Made by a program: the position numbers and the translations under genes | Shown: positions 1 to 7,326 of the stretch, piece by piece | Layout: the number at the start of each line of letters is the position of its first letter | How positions within the stretch are numbered: the stretch's first letter is position 1 | Notes under the pieces: generated by a model | What the model saw: the letters and a program-made list of their open reading frames with translations, nothing else | Told to the model about the DNA's origin: nothing | Databases searched by the model: none | DNA from: Pseudomonadota bacterium | Lineage (GTDB): Bacteria; Pseudomonadota; Gammaproteobacteria; Burkholderiales; Burkholderiaceae_B | DNA length: 17,631 nucleotides | Direction: 5' to 3' | Assembly: GCA_023427945.1 (NCBI GenBank) | Contig: JAEYZR010000051.1 | Location: 1-17,631 of the forward strand

Positions 1-1009
1 CCGGATCCTCGATGGTGATGATCTTGCCCTCGCCCGTGTTGATCTCGGACAGGGTCGCGTACAGCGTCGTGGACTTGCCGCTTCCCGTGGGTCCGGCGAC
101 CAGCGTCAATCCATGAGGCCGCAACGACAAGGCACGAATGCGGGCCGAAGCGAACGCGTCGATTCCCAGGACGTCCAGATCCATGGCACGGGATCGCTGC
201 GAGCGGTCCAGAATACGCATGACTGCGTTCTCGCCATGCGAGCCCGGCATGATGGAGACGCGCAGGTCGATCTCACGGCCCTGAGCCTCGAACTGGAACC
301 GGCCATCCTGCGGAATACGCCGCTCTGCAATGTCCAGCAAGGCCAGCACTTTCAAGCGCGATAGCGTCTGCGCCGCCATGTCCGCGCCGGGAATCTGGCG
401 GATGGATTGCAGGACGCCATCGATGCGATAACGAATCGCCAGTCCATCGACAGTGGATTCGATATGGATATCGCTCGCCCGGGATTGCAGGGCGTCATAG
501 AGCGTGGCATTGACCAGCCGGATGACGGGATTGTCATCCTGAGCAATGCTCGCCAGCGATATCGAATGAACCCCATCGTCGCCCCCGGCGCCAGACGTGT
601 CACCCTCGACCCCGTCCACGACCCGTTCGCTGGCCGCGATCTTTTCCAGCAATCGATCAACCTCTCCGGGTACGCTCATCGCCTGCAGCACCACCCGCCC
701 GGTAAATCGGGCAAGCAGTGTCTCGCGCACCTGACGCGAAAACGGATCGGCCATGACCAGATGAAGTGTGTCGTCAATCGCTACCGGAAGCACACGCAAG
801 GTCAACGCTTCATGAATCGGCAACACGTCAAAGCGCGGCGGTGCACTGTTCAGACAGGTGCCGTCCACCAAGGCCAGTCCCATGCAGGCGGCAAGGCTTT
901 GTGCATGGGCCGGATCCGACGCAATACACTGCTCGACATACTGCTTGAATGTCTGGCCCGAGGCTTCCGCTTCAATTCGCCAGTTTTCCATCACATCATG
1001 GAACTGCAT
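1..1009 (-). CDS. gspE: Type II secretion ATPase GspE, N-terminal 336 residues (C-terminus off the left edge)
   Basis: Cytoplasmic hexameric ATPase that powers pseudopilus assembly in type II secretion, docking on GspF and GspL. The minus-strand frame is open from the ATG at 1009 to the window edge. Residues 1 to about 150 form an N-terminal GspE_N-like region. A PulE/GspE core follows, with ASDIHIE (from about residue 178) and RYRIDGVLQ. The Walker A motif GPTGSGKST starts at residue 306, and the Asp-box sequence IITIEDP lies at the edge. Walker B and the zinc-binding tetracysteine region would lie beyond the window. An AAGGA ribosome-binding site at 1016-1020 sits 6 nt before the ATG. The gene follows gspF after a 40-nt gap on the same strand, so it is probably cotranscribed. 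A type IV pilus PilB is the main alternative; the GspG and GspF neighbours favour GspE. Confidence 0.93.
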   Translation of the reverse strand, partial: MQFHDVMENWRIEAEASGQTFKQYVEQCIASDPAHAQSLAACMGLALVDGTCLNSAPPRFDVLPIHEALTLRVLPVAIDDTLHLVMADPFSRQVRETLLARFTGRVVLQAMSVPGEVDRLLEKIAASERVVDGVEGDTSGAGGDDGVHSISLASIAQDDNPVIRLVNATLYDALQSRASDIHIESTVDGLAIRYRIDGVLQSIRQIPGADMAAQTLSRLKVLALLDIAERRIPQDGRFQFEAQGREIDLRVSIMPGSHGENAVMRILDRSQRSRAMDLDVLGIDAFASARIRALSLRPHGLTLVAGPTGSGKSTTLYATLSEINTGEGKIITIEDP

Positions 1010-1049
1010 AAGTTTTCCTTACCTCATAACTGAATCAAGCCGTCAAAAA

Positions 1050-2249
1050 CTAGCCAATACTGTCCGCCAGACCGAAGATCGGCATATACAACATGATCAA
1101 CGCCGCACCCACCGTGGCGCCCACCGCGATCATCAGCACGGGCTCACACACTTTGCTGATCCAGTCCACGGCACGATCCAGCGTGCCGTCATGGAACTGG
1201 GCGGCATACGCGAACATGGCCCCCAGGTCGCCGCTCTGTTCACCCACACGCATGAGCCGATACGCCACGGGTGTCGTCAACCGATGCGCCGACAACGCGG
1301 TGGCGACCGCCACACCCGATGCCAGCTCGGCAAGTGCCGCCAGCAAGCGCTCGTGCATGAAAGCCGGCAGGACTTCACGCGCCAGTCCGAGGGCCACGAT
1401 CGCGGGCGTGCCACCTGCAATCAACAAGCCGACCGTCCGGTAGAAACGCGTCAAGGCAAACAAGGTGCACAGATTGCGCACCTGCGGTATGGCGAACAAC
1501 AACGTCCTGAACGTTCGCTTGAACCTGGCCGTCCTCACGCACAACACACTGCCGACAACCGCTGCGACCATACCTGCTACGACCATCGCGCTGCCGTCCT
1601 CCAGCAGCTGCGACCACCAAAGCATCGCCTGGACACTGCCGGAACGCTGCGAAACACTCTCGAAAACCACGGCGAACCGCGGCACGATGAAAAACGCCAT
1701 GAACAACAACACGGCGCAACCGACACCGATCACGACGGCCGGATAGATCAACGCGCCTGTGACGCGCTTGCGCAGCACCTCGATCTTGCCCTCGTACTCC
1801 TGGTATCGCCTGAGAACCACGTGCAGTTGCCCGCTACCCTCTGACGATGCCACTGTCGCCACCAGCAACGCAGGGAATACGTCGGGATGCCCGGCAAGCG
1901 CCTGCGAAAACGAACGACCCTCGTACATCACGGCGACAACGGAGTCGATGATGTGCCGGGCAGACGGGTTCGCATCGGACTTGTCGCGCAGCGCTTCAAG
2001 GGCTTCTGTCAGTACAAGACCGGCTTCAAGCAGCGTCGATAGTTCCTGCAGGAACAAGGCCAGGGAAAACTTGCTGCGTGCAGCCTGCAGCAGTCGCTTC
2101 TTTTGTTGGCGTATTCCGATCACGACATGACCTGCCTGCGTGAGCTGAACACGAACATCTTCTGCACTGGCGCCATGAACCTCGCGATTCACGACCCTGC
2201 CCTCTGCAATCATCCTTACCCTGAAGCCACTCACCGGTTTCTGCGCCAT
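1050..2249 (-). CDS. gspF: Type II secretion inner-membrane platform protein GspF
   Basis: Polytopic inner-membrane protein of the T2SS assembly platform, thought to couple GspE to pseudopilin extraction. It has 399 residues, the usual length for the family. A cytoplasmic N-terminal part holds the first T2SSF domain (FSLALFLQELSTLLEAGL from about residue 61, then the family-typical LTEALEALRDK). A hydrophobic segment follows (GALIYPAVVIGVGCAVLLFM), then a second T2SSF repeat (LFALTRFYRTVGLLIAGG). The C-terminal hydrophobic stretch (VLMIAVGATVGAALIMLYMP) ends in GLADSIG, with Y-M-P-I-F as in other GspF proteins. The start codon lies inside the end of the upstream transglycosylase gene (19-nt overlap), which suggests translational coupling. 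PilC of type IV pili is homologous, but the gspG neighbour favours GspF. Confidence 0.94.
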   Translation of the reverse strand: MAQKPVSGFRVRMIAEGRVVNREVHGASAEDVRVQLTQAGHVVIGIRQQKKRLLQAARSKFSLALFLQELSTLLEAGLVLTEALEALRDKSDANPSARHIIDSVVAVMYEGRSFSQALAGHPDVFPALLVATVASSEGSGQLHVVLRRYQEYEGKIEVLRKRVTGALIYPAVVIGVGCAVLLFMAFFIVPRFAVVFESVSQRSGSVQAMLWWSQLLEDGSAMVVAGMVAAVVGSVLCVRTARFKRTFRTLLFAIPQVRNLCTLFALTRFYRTVGLLIAGGTPAIVALGLAREVLPAFMHERLLAALAELASGVAVATALSAHRLTTPVAYRLMRVGEQSGDLGAMFAYAAQFHDGTLDRAVDWISKVCEPVLMIAVGATVGAALIMLYMPIFGLADSIG

Positions 2250-2749
2250 TGCGCAAGCAACTTCTCTTGCTCGTTACGATCGCGCAGCACCCTGCGATAG
2301 ACTTGCCACACTTTCATCGCATAACGCTTGCGTGCGCCTTCACGCGATGGTGCCGAACCAGCGTTATAAGCGCCGACGGCAGTCCATGTGTAACCGTGCC
2401 GTTTGATAAAGCCGCTGAGCACGATTGCGGCGGCCTCGATGGATGCGCAAGAATCGGTGATGCGCTGACGATCAAATCCTGCCTTTGCGAGCATCGCAAA
2501 GTTGCTGCTGTTGATCTGCATCAACCCGACGTCGATTGTCCCGTTCTTGTTTCTGTTCACGGCGTTTGGGTTCATCGAGGATTCGACCTGGGCGATGGAC
2601 AGCAGCAGCAACGGATCGATACCGTACTGCCTGGCAGGGCCTGTCCAGCATTGCGCGCAAAGAGCGTCGCGGCCGACACAGCAAAGCAAGATGGCAAGCA
2701 GACACTGCTTCCAGAATCTAGAGGCCGTAGACAATGTCGGTATCGACAC
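2231..2749 (-). CDS. Small secreted lytic transglycosylase (SLT family) embedded in the gsp operon
   Basis: Predicted periplasmic peptidoglycan lytic transglycosylase of 172 residues, like the IagB/VirB1 group that opens the wall for secretion machines. A hydrophobic N-terminal segment (CLLAILLCCVG, residues 16-26) ends near ALCAQ and looks like a signal peptide. The SLT core follows: YGIDPLLLLSIAQVESSMNP with probable catalytic Glu56, then DVGLMQINSSNF, and GAYNAG near residue 125. The start is a GTG supported by a perfect AGGAGG site 5 nt upstream; no ATG occurs before the catalytic region. It overlaps gspG by 32 nt and gspF by 19 nt, so the three are probably translated from one message. 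The family is clear. That the enzyme serves the T2SS is inferred from the overlaps. Confidence 0.9.
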   Translation of the reverse strand: MSIPTLSTASRFWKQCLLAILLCCVGRDALCAQCWTGPARQYGIDPLLLLSIAQVESSMNPNAVNRNKNGTIDVGLMQINSSNFAMLAKAGFDRQRITDSCASIEAAAIVLSGFIKRHGYTWTAVGAYNAGSAPSREGARKRYAMKVWQVYRRVLRDRNEQEKLLAQWRRNR

Positions 2750-3161
2750 CGCGTCCTCCTACAGCGCCGTCGTTTCCTAGCGAGACGATTTCCACGTCAC
2801 TGTCCCTGCCCGGCACATTGAACTGGTAGGGCCGCCCCCAGCCATCTTTAGGCACCGCCTTGGCGAGGTAAGGACCATTCCATCCGTCCGCGCTGTCTTG
2901 CGGGGGCACGACCAGCACTGCCAGCCCCTCTTCCTGGGTCGGGTAGCGCCCGGTGTCCAGCCTGAACTGCGTGACGGCATCGGCCAGGGTCTTCATCTGG
3001 GCCTCTGTCGAGCGTGCCCGCGCGCGATCGACCTGCGCAAACAGTTTGGGGCCCACGTAACTTGCCAACAAGGCAATGATGAGCAAGACCACCAGCAGTT
3101 CCAACAGCGTGAATCCCCTTGTGCGATGACTGCTGTATCGACTCCTTCGTATTGATTCCAT
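2718..3161 (-). CDS. gspG: Type II secretion major pseudopilin GspG
   Basis: Main subunit of the periplasmic pseudopilus that drives substrates through the outer-membrane secretin. It has 147 residues, normal for GspG. A short basic leader ends at Gly16, followed by the class III prepilin motif FTLLELLVVLLIIALL; cleavage would leave Phe17 as residue 1 and Glu21 as the conserved Glu5. The globular part has the GspG hallmarks TLADAVTQFRLDTGRYPT, WNGPYL and DGWGRPYQF. It ends in VSLGNDG...GGRGVDTDI, the calcium-binding loop region of the family. The ATG at 3161 has a weak GGAA site upstream. It is first in the visible minus-strand operon and divergent from the chitinase gene across a 251-bp control region. 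A classical gsp operon would have C, D, E and F before G; here G comes first. Confidence 0.95.
   Translation of the reverse strand: MESIRRSRYSSHRTRGFTLLELLVVLLIIALLASYVGPKLFAQVDRARARSTEAQMKTLADAVTQFRLDTGRYPTQEEGLAVLVVPPQDSADGWNGPYLAKAVPKDGWGRPYQFNVPGRDSDVEIVSLGNDGAVGGRGVDTDIVYGL
2755..2760 (-). promoter_or_regulatory. Ribosome-binding site that fixes the GTG start of the transglycosylase
   Basis: The minus strand reads AGGAGG here, then 5 nt, then GTG at 2749. The site lies inside the gspG coding region. It is the strongest Shine-Dalgarno match noticed in the window, and it supports a GTG start although no ATG is available. Confidence 0.8.
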
Positions 3162-3264
3162 TTGATCGTTCCAGATTCGTTGCAGATGAAAAAACGCAAT
3201 GAACGGACGTCCTTCGGATCATTGCGAAAGCACAGGATTCTGGATGCTGCCGCGCGATGGTGCG

Positions 3265-3347
3265 AACTTTCTCAACGATTCCTGAACACCTGCCAGGGGC
3301 ATCCACAAAGGGTTCGCTACCCGCGTTGAGAATGCGTTCAGAAAGTT
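3265..3347. promoter_or_regulatory. Inverted pair of 25-bp elements, putative shared operator array for gspG and chiA
   Basis: The plus strand at 3323-3347 holds two tandem 11-mers, CGTTGAGAATG and CGTTCAGAAAG, followed by TT. The minus strand at 3289-3265 holds a matching unit containing TGTTCAGGAAT and CGTTGAGAAAG, also followed by TT. The 25-bp arms agree at 19 of 25 positions and are separated by 33 bp. A weaker match, CATTGCGAAAG, lies at 3220-3230 on the plus strand. The 11-bp period is one helical turn, so a regulator could bind one face of the DNA as tandem dimers. The arrangement suggests coordinated control of both divergent genes. The binding protein is unknown to me. Confidence 0.5.
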
Positions 3348-3376
3348 TGAGCACGTGAGGCTCCCCGGAAAAGAAT
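3347..3376 (+). promoter_or_regulatory. Candidate sigma-70-like promoter of the chitinase gene
   Basis: TTGAGC (4 of 6 to the -35 consensus) lies at 3347-3352, with an 18-nt spacer and AAGAAT (4 of 6 to the -10 consensus) at 3371-3376. The predicted start of transcription would be about 30 nt before the chitinase ATG. The -35 element abuts the right arm of the inverted element array, fitting activator or repressor control. Both hexamers are weak, so this is tentative. I found no convincing promoter for gspG on the other strand. Confidence 0.28.
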
Positions 3377-3412
3377 GCGGCCGTCACTAACGACATTCTT
3401 ATGAACTGAACA

Positions 3413-6400
3413 ATGCTCATGAACTCTAAATCGAACGGGACAGGCCGCCATCGGCTCTTGCGCATGCGTTCGCCGCTGACGCAACGTCATGCCCTGACTG
3501 CCCTGGCCGCATCACTTCTACTGAATGCAGGCCCGGCATTCGCCGCCCCCGGAAAACCATCGCTGAAACAGTGGGAAATCACGTCTGCCGCTCATGGTTT
3601 CGTGGAGATCGACTTGCAGGCGGCAAGCGGTGCCACACCCTACAAGCAGATCGTCAAACTGAACAAGCAAGTAAAGGTTCCTCTGCCTTTTGACGTCTGG
3701 AGCGGCGATACCCCGGCCAAGGCCGTGGCCATCGTTGATGGCGTCGTCGACCCATCCTCCGAAATCCGCCTGTCCAAGGGATCACGAAGCGGGAAGGTCG
3801 TGGCCGATGTGAAAACACCTGGCAGGAAAAAAATGCAGGTGCGTGCCTTCGACGCAGAGGGCAAATGGACGGATAGCGACCCGCTCGAAGTCATGGTGTT
3901 CGACACCATCCCCGAACTGGCTGATGATCTTCCCGACAATGCCGACAAGCGCAACAAGCCGTTCGTAAAATCAAAAGACAAAGTCGTCGGCAGTTACTTC
4001 ACCACATGGTCGGTCTATGGCAGAAACTTCAGTGTCGACAAGGTGCCACTGGATAACCTCACGCACATTCTGTATGGCTTCATCCCCATCTGCGGCGCCG
4101 ATGTCAATGAAGGCGTGAAGGCGGCCGGCCAGCCTTATCAGGCATTGCTCGCCTCGTGCGAAGGGCTGCCCGACTTCAGCGTGACGATCCACGACTCGTG
4201 GGCCGAAATCGGCAAGCAGTTGCCCGGCCAGAACACGAACTCCAAGCTCAAGGGCGTGCTTGGCCAGATGATGGCGGCCAAGAAGCGTAATCCGGATCTG
4301 AAGATACTCCCGTCCATCGGCGGCTGGACGCTGTCCGACCCGTTCTTCCGCATGCACAACCCGGCCAACCGCAAGGTTTTCGTCAACTCGGTCGAAAACC
4401 TGCTGCGCACCTGGAAGTTCTTCGACGGTGTTGATATCGACTGGGAGTTCCCCGGCGGTAACGGTGCAACCAAAACGTTGGGCAACAAGGAAACCGACGG
4501 TGAGCTGTATGTCACGCTGATGAAAGAGTTGCGCGAGATGCTGGATCGACTGTCCAAGGAATACGGTAAATCGTATGAATTGACGTCGGCGATTGGATCG
4601 CCACCCGAGAAGGTCAATCTCGTTCCGTACAAACGGGCCACGCAGTACATGGATTACCTGTTTGACATGACCTATGACTACTACGGCGCATGGGACAACA
4701 AAGAGCTTGGCCACCAGACTGCGCTCTATGCGCCCAAGAACAAGCCCGCGACCAAGTTCACGACGCACAACTCAGTCCAGGCGCTGCTGGCCCAAGGTGT
4801 CGATCCGAAGAAGATCGTCCTTGGCGTGGCGAAATATGGCCGCGGGTGGACGGGCGTGTCCGGATACCGTGATGACGATCCCTTTACCGGTACCGCGACG
4901 GGCCCCCACGCAGGTCAGTGGGAAAAAGGCATCATGGATTACAAGAAGATTGTCTCCGACATGCTGGGTCCCAACTACTCGGGCATCAACGGCTACGAGT
5001 ACCGCTATGACCAGGATGCCGAAGCTCCTTACGTCTTCAACAAGAGCACCGGCGACCTGTTGACGTTTGACGACGCACGTTCTGTGATCGCCAAAGGTCA
5101 TTACGTCCTTGAGAAGGATCTGGGCGGCGTGTTCTCATGGGAAATCGATGCCGACAACGGCGATCTGCTCAATGCGATGAACCAGGGCGTAGGCAACAAG
5201 GAACGCAATGCTTCCGACCCCACTGCGCCGATCGCTCGTGCGGTGGCAAACGTGACGGTGAAGGGCGCTCAAACCGCCAGGCTCGATTCATCGGCATCCA
5301 GTCAGGCAGAAGGCGCCAAGCTTACATTCCAGTGGAAGCAGATCAGCGGCGACACGCTGAAGATCAGCAACGCAACGCGGGCCATCGCCACCGTCGATGT
5401 GCCGGAAGTGACGCAAACGACCCGGTACGCTTTCCAGGTCACCGTCACCGAGCCCAGCGGTCAGAGCGCAACGGCACGGACCGTCGTCACGGCGCAGCCC
5501 CAGGCCAAGCAGGATAGCAATGAGCCGCCTGTGGCACGTTTGAGCGGCCCGTCGGCCGCCCAGGCAGGTCAATCGGTCACGCTTTCTGCCGCCGGTTCGA
5601 CGGGGCCTGAAGGCAAGACACTCACTTACACCTGGACGACGCCACAAGGCATCACGGCCACCCGCAACGGTGCGTCGCTGACGTTTGTGGCGCCGGCACT
5701 GACGCAGGACACCTCCTTCACCGTGACAGTCAAGGTGAGCGACGGAAAACTGTCCAGCACCGCCAGCCAGAAGGTTCTGGTCAAAGCCAAGAAGAGCGAT
5801 GTCAAGCAAGGTCCGGTGGCACGTATCGGCGGGCCGACCGTTGCCAACGCGGGTCAATCCGTGACGCTGTCGGCTGCCGAATCGAGCAACCCCGACGGCA
5901 AGACGCTGACCTACTCCTGGAAGCTGCCTAAAGGCATCTCGGCCACGCGCAATGGTGCCCAGCTGAGCTTCGTGGCGCCTGAGCTCAAGCAGGACAAGTC
6001 GTTCGCCTTTACGGTCACCGTGGGCAACGGCACGCTTTCGTCCAGCGCCCGGCATCTGGTCCTGGTCAAGGCAAAGGCCCAGGACAATACCGGCGACACG
6101 AAAGACGACGCTCGGGCCGACGGCGATTCCGGCAAGACCGATGGCCAGGGCGACAGCTCGAACCATCCGGCTTACAAGGCAGGCGGAGCGTACAAGGCTG
6201 GCGATATCGTCTCCAACCGCGGCGACCTCTATCAGTGCAAACCGTTCCCCGCCTCCGGCTGGTGCTCGGTCGCTCCGGCGGCCTATGAACCGGGCCACGG
6301 CTGGGCATGGAAAGACGCCTGGAATCTCTACAAGTCCGGTGGGAACACCGACTCGGGTGACAGCAGCGATGCTGGTCAAGGTGGTAGTGCCGGTCAAGGT

Positions 6401-6655
6401 GGTAGTGCCGACCAGGGCGGCACTGCTGACCACGGTGGCAACGCCGGCAAGGGCGATGGCAAGGGCAGCGGCTCAAACCATCCCCTCTACAAGGAAGGCA
6501 CGGCTTACAAGGCCGGGGATATCGTGTCCAACCAGGGCAAGCTGTTCCGTTGCAGGCCCTTCCCCTACAGCGGCTGGTGCTCAGGTCCTGCATGGGCCTA
6601 CGCACCCGGCACGGGTACCGCCTGGAATCAGGCCTGGGATGAGCATCAGGACTGA
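3413..6655 (+). CDS. chiA: Secreted multidomain GH18 chitinase of the Serratia ChiA type
   Basis: Predicted extracellular chitinase of 1080 residues; the core resembles Serratia ChiA. The signal peptide ends in LLLNAGPAFA, with mature protein from about residue 45 (APGKPS). An N-terminal ChiA_N-like domain follows (about 45-160), then the GH18 barrel (about 190-592). The barrel holds the DxxDxDxE motif DGVDIDWE with acid/base Glu345, plus SIGGWTLSDPFF and FSWEIDADNGD. Three Ig/PKD-like modules lie near 605-696, 705-797 and 800-893; the last two are clearly duplicated. Two CBM5/12 modules (917-973 and 1022-1080) flank a glycine-rich linker. No good ribosome-binding site precedes the ATGs at 3413, 3419 or 3464; the last would give a shorter, more typical signal peptide. 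Serratia-type ChiA proteins are about half this length. Divergent gsp genes make T2SS export likely, though this is inferred. Confidence 0.95.
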   Translation: MLMNSKSNGTGRHRLLRMRSPLTQRHALTALAASLLLNAGPAFAAPGKPSLKQWEITSAAHGFVEIDLQAASGATPYKQIVKLNKQVKVPLPFDVWSGDTPAKAVAIVDGVVDPSSEIRLSKGSRSGKVVADVKTPGRKKMQVRAFDAEGKWTDSDPLEVMVFDTIPELADDLPDNADKRNKPFVKSKDKVVGSYFTTWSVYGRNFSVDKVPLDNLTHILYGFIPICGADVNEGVKAAGQPYQALLASCEGLPDFSVTIHDSWAEIGKQLPGQNTNSKLKGVLGQMMAAKKRNPDLKILPSIGGWTLSDPFFRMHNPANRKVFVNSVENLLRTWKFFDGVDIDWEFPGGNGATKTLGNKETDGELYVTLMKELREMLDRLSKEYGKSYELTSAIGSPPEKVNLVPYKRATQYMDYLFDMTYDYYGAWDNKELGHQTALYAPKNKPATKFTTHNSVQALLAQGVDPKKIVLGVAKYGRGWTGVSGYRDDDPFTGTATGPHAGQWEKGIMDYKKIVSDMLGPNYSGINGYEYRYDQDAEAPYVFNKSTGDLLTFDDARSVIAKGHYVLEKDLGGVFSWEIDADNGDLLNAMNQGVGNKERNASDPTAPIARAVANVTVKGAQTARLDSSASSQAEGAKLTFQWKQISGDTLKISNATRAIATVDVPEVTQTTRYAFQVTVTEPSGQSATARTVVTAQPQAKQDSNEPPVARLSGPSAAQAGQSVTLSAAGSTGPEGKTLTYTWTTPQGITATRNGASLTFVAPALTQDTSFTVTVKVSDGKLSSTASQKVLVKAKKSDVKQGPVARIGGPTVANAGQSVTLSAAESSNPDGKTLTYSWKLPKGISATRNGAQLSFVAPELKQDKSFAFTVTVGNGTLSSSARHLVLVKAKAQDNTGDTKDDARADGDSGKTDGQGDSSNHPAYKAGGAYKAGDIVSNRGDLYQCKPFPASGWCSVAPAAYEPGHGWAWKDAWNLYKSGGNTDSGDSSDAGQGGSAGQGGSADQGGTADHGGNAGKGDGKGSGSNHPLYKEGTAYKAGDIVSNQGKLFRCRPFPYSGWCSGPAWAYAPGTGTAWNQAWDEHQD
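6374..6445 (+). repeat. Tandem 18-nt repeat encoding the linker between the two chitin-binding modules
   Basis: Four consecutive 18-nt units. The first two are identical (GGTCAAGGTGGTAGTGCC at 6374-6391 and 6392-6409). The next two are diverged (6410-6427 and 6428-6445). Each encodes a hexapeptide of the form (G/D)-(Q/H)-G-G-(S/T/N)-A. The period is a multiple of three, so copy-number change would alter linker length without a frameshift. Confidence 0.85.
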
Positions 6656-6673
6656 GTGGAGCTAGACAGTCCT

Positions 6674-6697
6674 GCGTCTGGCCGCTCGGCCAGGCGC
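6674..6697 (+). terminator. Hairpin just after the chitinase gene
   Basis: GCGTCTGGCC pairs with GGCCAGGCGC across a GCTC loop, with one mismatch in a 10-bp stem, starting 18 nt after the chitinase stop codon. There is no T-tract directly after it. It may be a 3'-end stabiliser, or it may act together with the T-tract terminator about 30 nt further on. Confidence 0.45.
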
Positions 6698-6729
6698 ACC
6701 GTTACCGACAGCATGATTGACCGGTGACA

Positions 6730-6770
6730 AAAAAATTCCCGCGCGGCGCAAGGCCGGGCGGGAATTTTTT
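6730..6770. terminator. Bidirectional intrinsic terminator between chiA and ssb
   Basis: AAAAAATTCCCGC at 6730-6742 pairs perfectly with GCGGGAATTTTTT at 6758-6770. The stem is GC-rich at its tip, with runs of A and T outside it, so it can end transcription from both sides. It lies 10 nt after the ssb stop codon (minus strand) and about 75 nt after the chitinase stop codon. Confidence 0.88.
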
Positions 6771-6780
6771 CGTAGTGCGA

Positions 6781-7305
6781 TCAGAACGGGATGTCGTCGT
6801 CCATGTCGGCCAGGTTGGCCGCGTTGTTGTTTGCGCCCTGGGCAGGCGCCTGACGGGCCGGTGCCGAACGCTGTGCCGGTGCGCTGCGCGCCGGCCGCTG
6901 CTGGGCGCCATCGTCGTAGCCGCCACCTGCGCCGCCGCCATAACCGCCGCCACCACCACCGCCATCGTCACGACCGCCGAGCATCTGCATCTGATCGGCC
7001 ACGATTTCGGTGCTGTACCGGTCGGCGCCGGTGTCCTTGTCTTGCCATTTGCGCGTCTTCAGACGGCCTTCGACATACACGGCACGGCCTTTTTTCAGGT
7101 ACTCGCCGGCGATTTCGGCCAGGCGGTTGTACATGACGACACGATGCCATTCTGTTTCTTCACGCTTTTCGCCAGACGCCTTGTCTTTCCATTGCGACGT
7201 GGTCGCCAAAGACAGATTGCAGATGGCGCTGCCCTCGGGGCTGTAGCGCACTTCAGGATCGCGGCCCAGATTGCCGACGATGATCACTTTATTGACCGAT
7301 GCCAT
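6781..7305 (-). CDS. ssb: Single-stranded DNA-binding protein SSB
   Basis: Homotetrameric protein that coats single-stranded DNA in replication, recombination and repair and recruits partners through its acidic tail. The OB fold covers about residues 1-110, from MASVNKVIIVGNLG, with WHRVVMYNRLAEIAGEYLKKG and VEGRLKTRKWQDKDTG. A disordered glycine/alanine/proline/glutamine-rich linker follows. The protein ends in the canonical interaction tip DMDDDIPF. Total length is 174 residues, typical of proteobacterial SSB. I chose the ATG at 7305 over an upstream in-frame ATG at 7344 because MASVNKV is the conserved N-terminus and an AGGGAGA site at 7312-7318 precedes it by 6 nt. A terminator upstream (7371-7411) implies its own promoter. 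Confidence 0.97.
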   Translation of the reverse strand: MASVNKVIIVGNLGRDPEVRYSPEGSAICNLSLATTSQWKDKASGEKREETEWHRVVMYNRLAEIAGEYLKKGRAVYVEGRLKTRKWQDKDTGADRYSTEIVADQMQMLGGRDDGGGGGGGYGGGAGGGYDDGAQQRPARSAPAQRSAPARQAPAQGANNNAANLADMDDDIPF

Positions 7306-7326
7306 ATTCGATCTCCCTAAACCAGC

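Noticed and set aside
3205..3212. GGACGTCC palindrome in the gspG-chiA gap as an operator
   Set aside because: An isolated 8-bp palindrome is expected by chance in GC-rich DNA. The 25-bp inverted elements nearby are far stronger.
5288..6433. A 381-codon open frame antisense to the chitinase Ig modules
   Set aside because: It arises from the repeated modules read backwards, with no start signal or domain.
6374..6445. Short repeats as a possible CRISPR array
   Set aside because: The 18-nt units are tandem without spacers and encode a regular hexapeptide in the chitinase frame.
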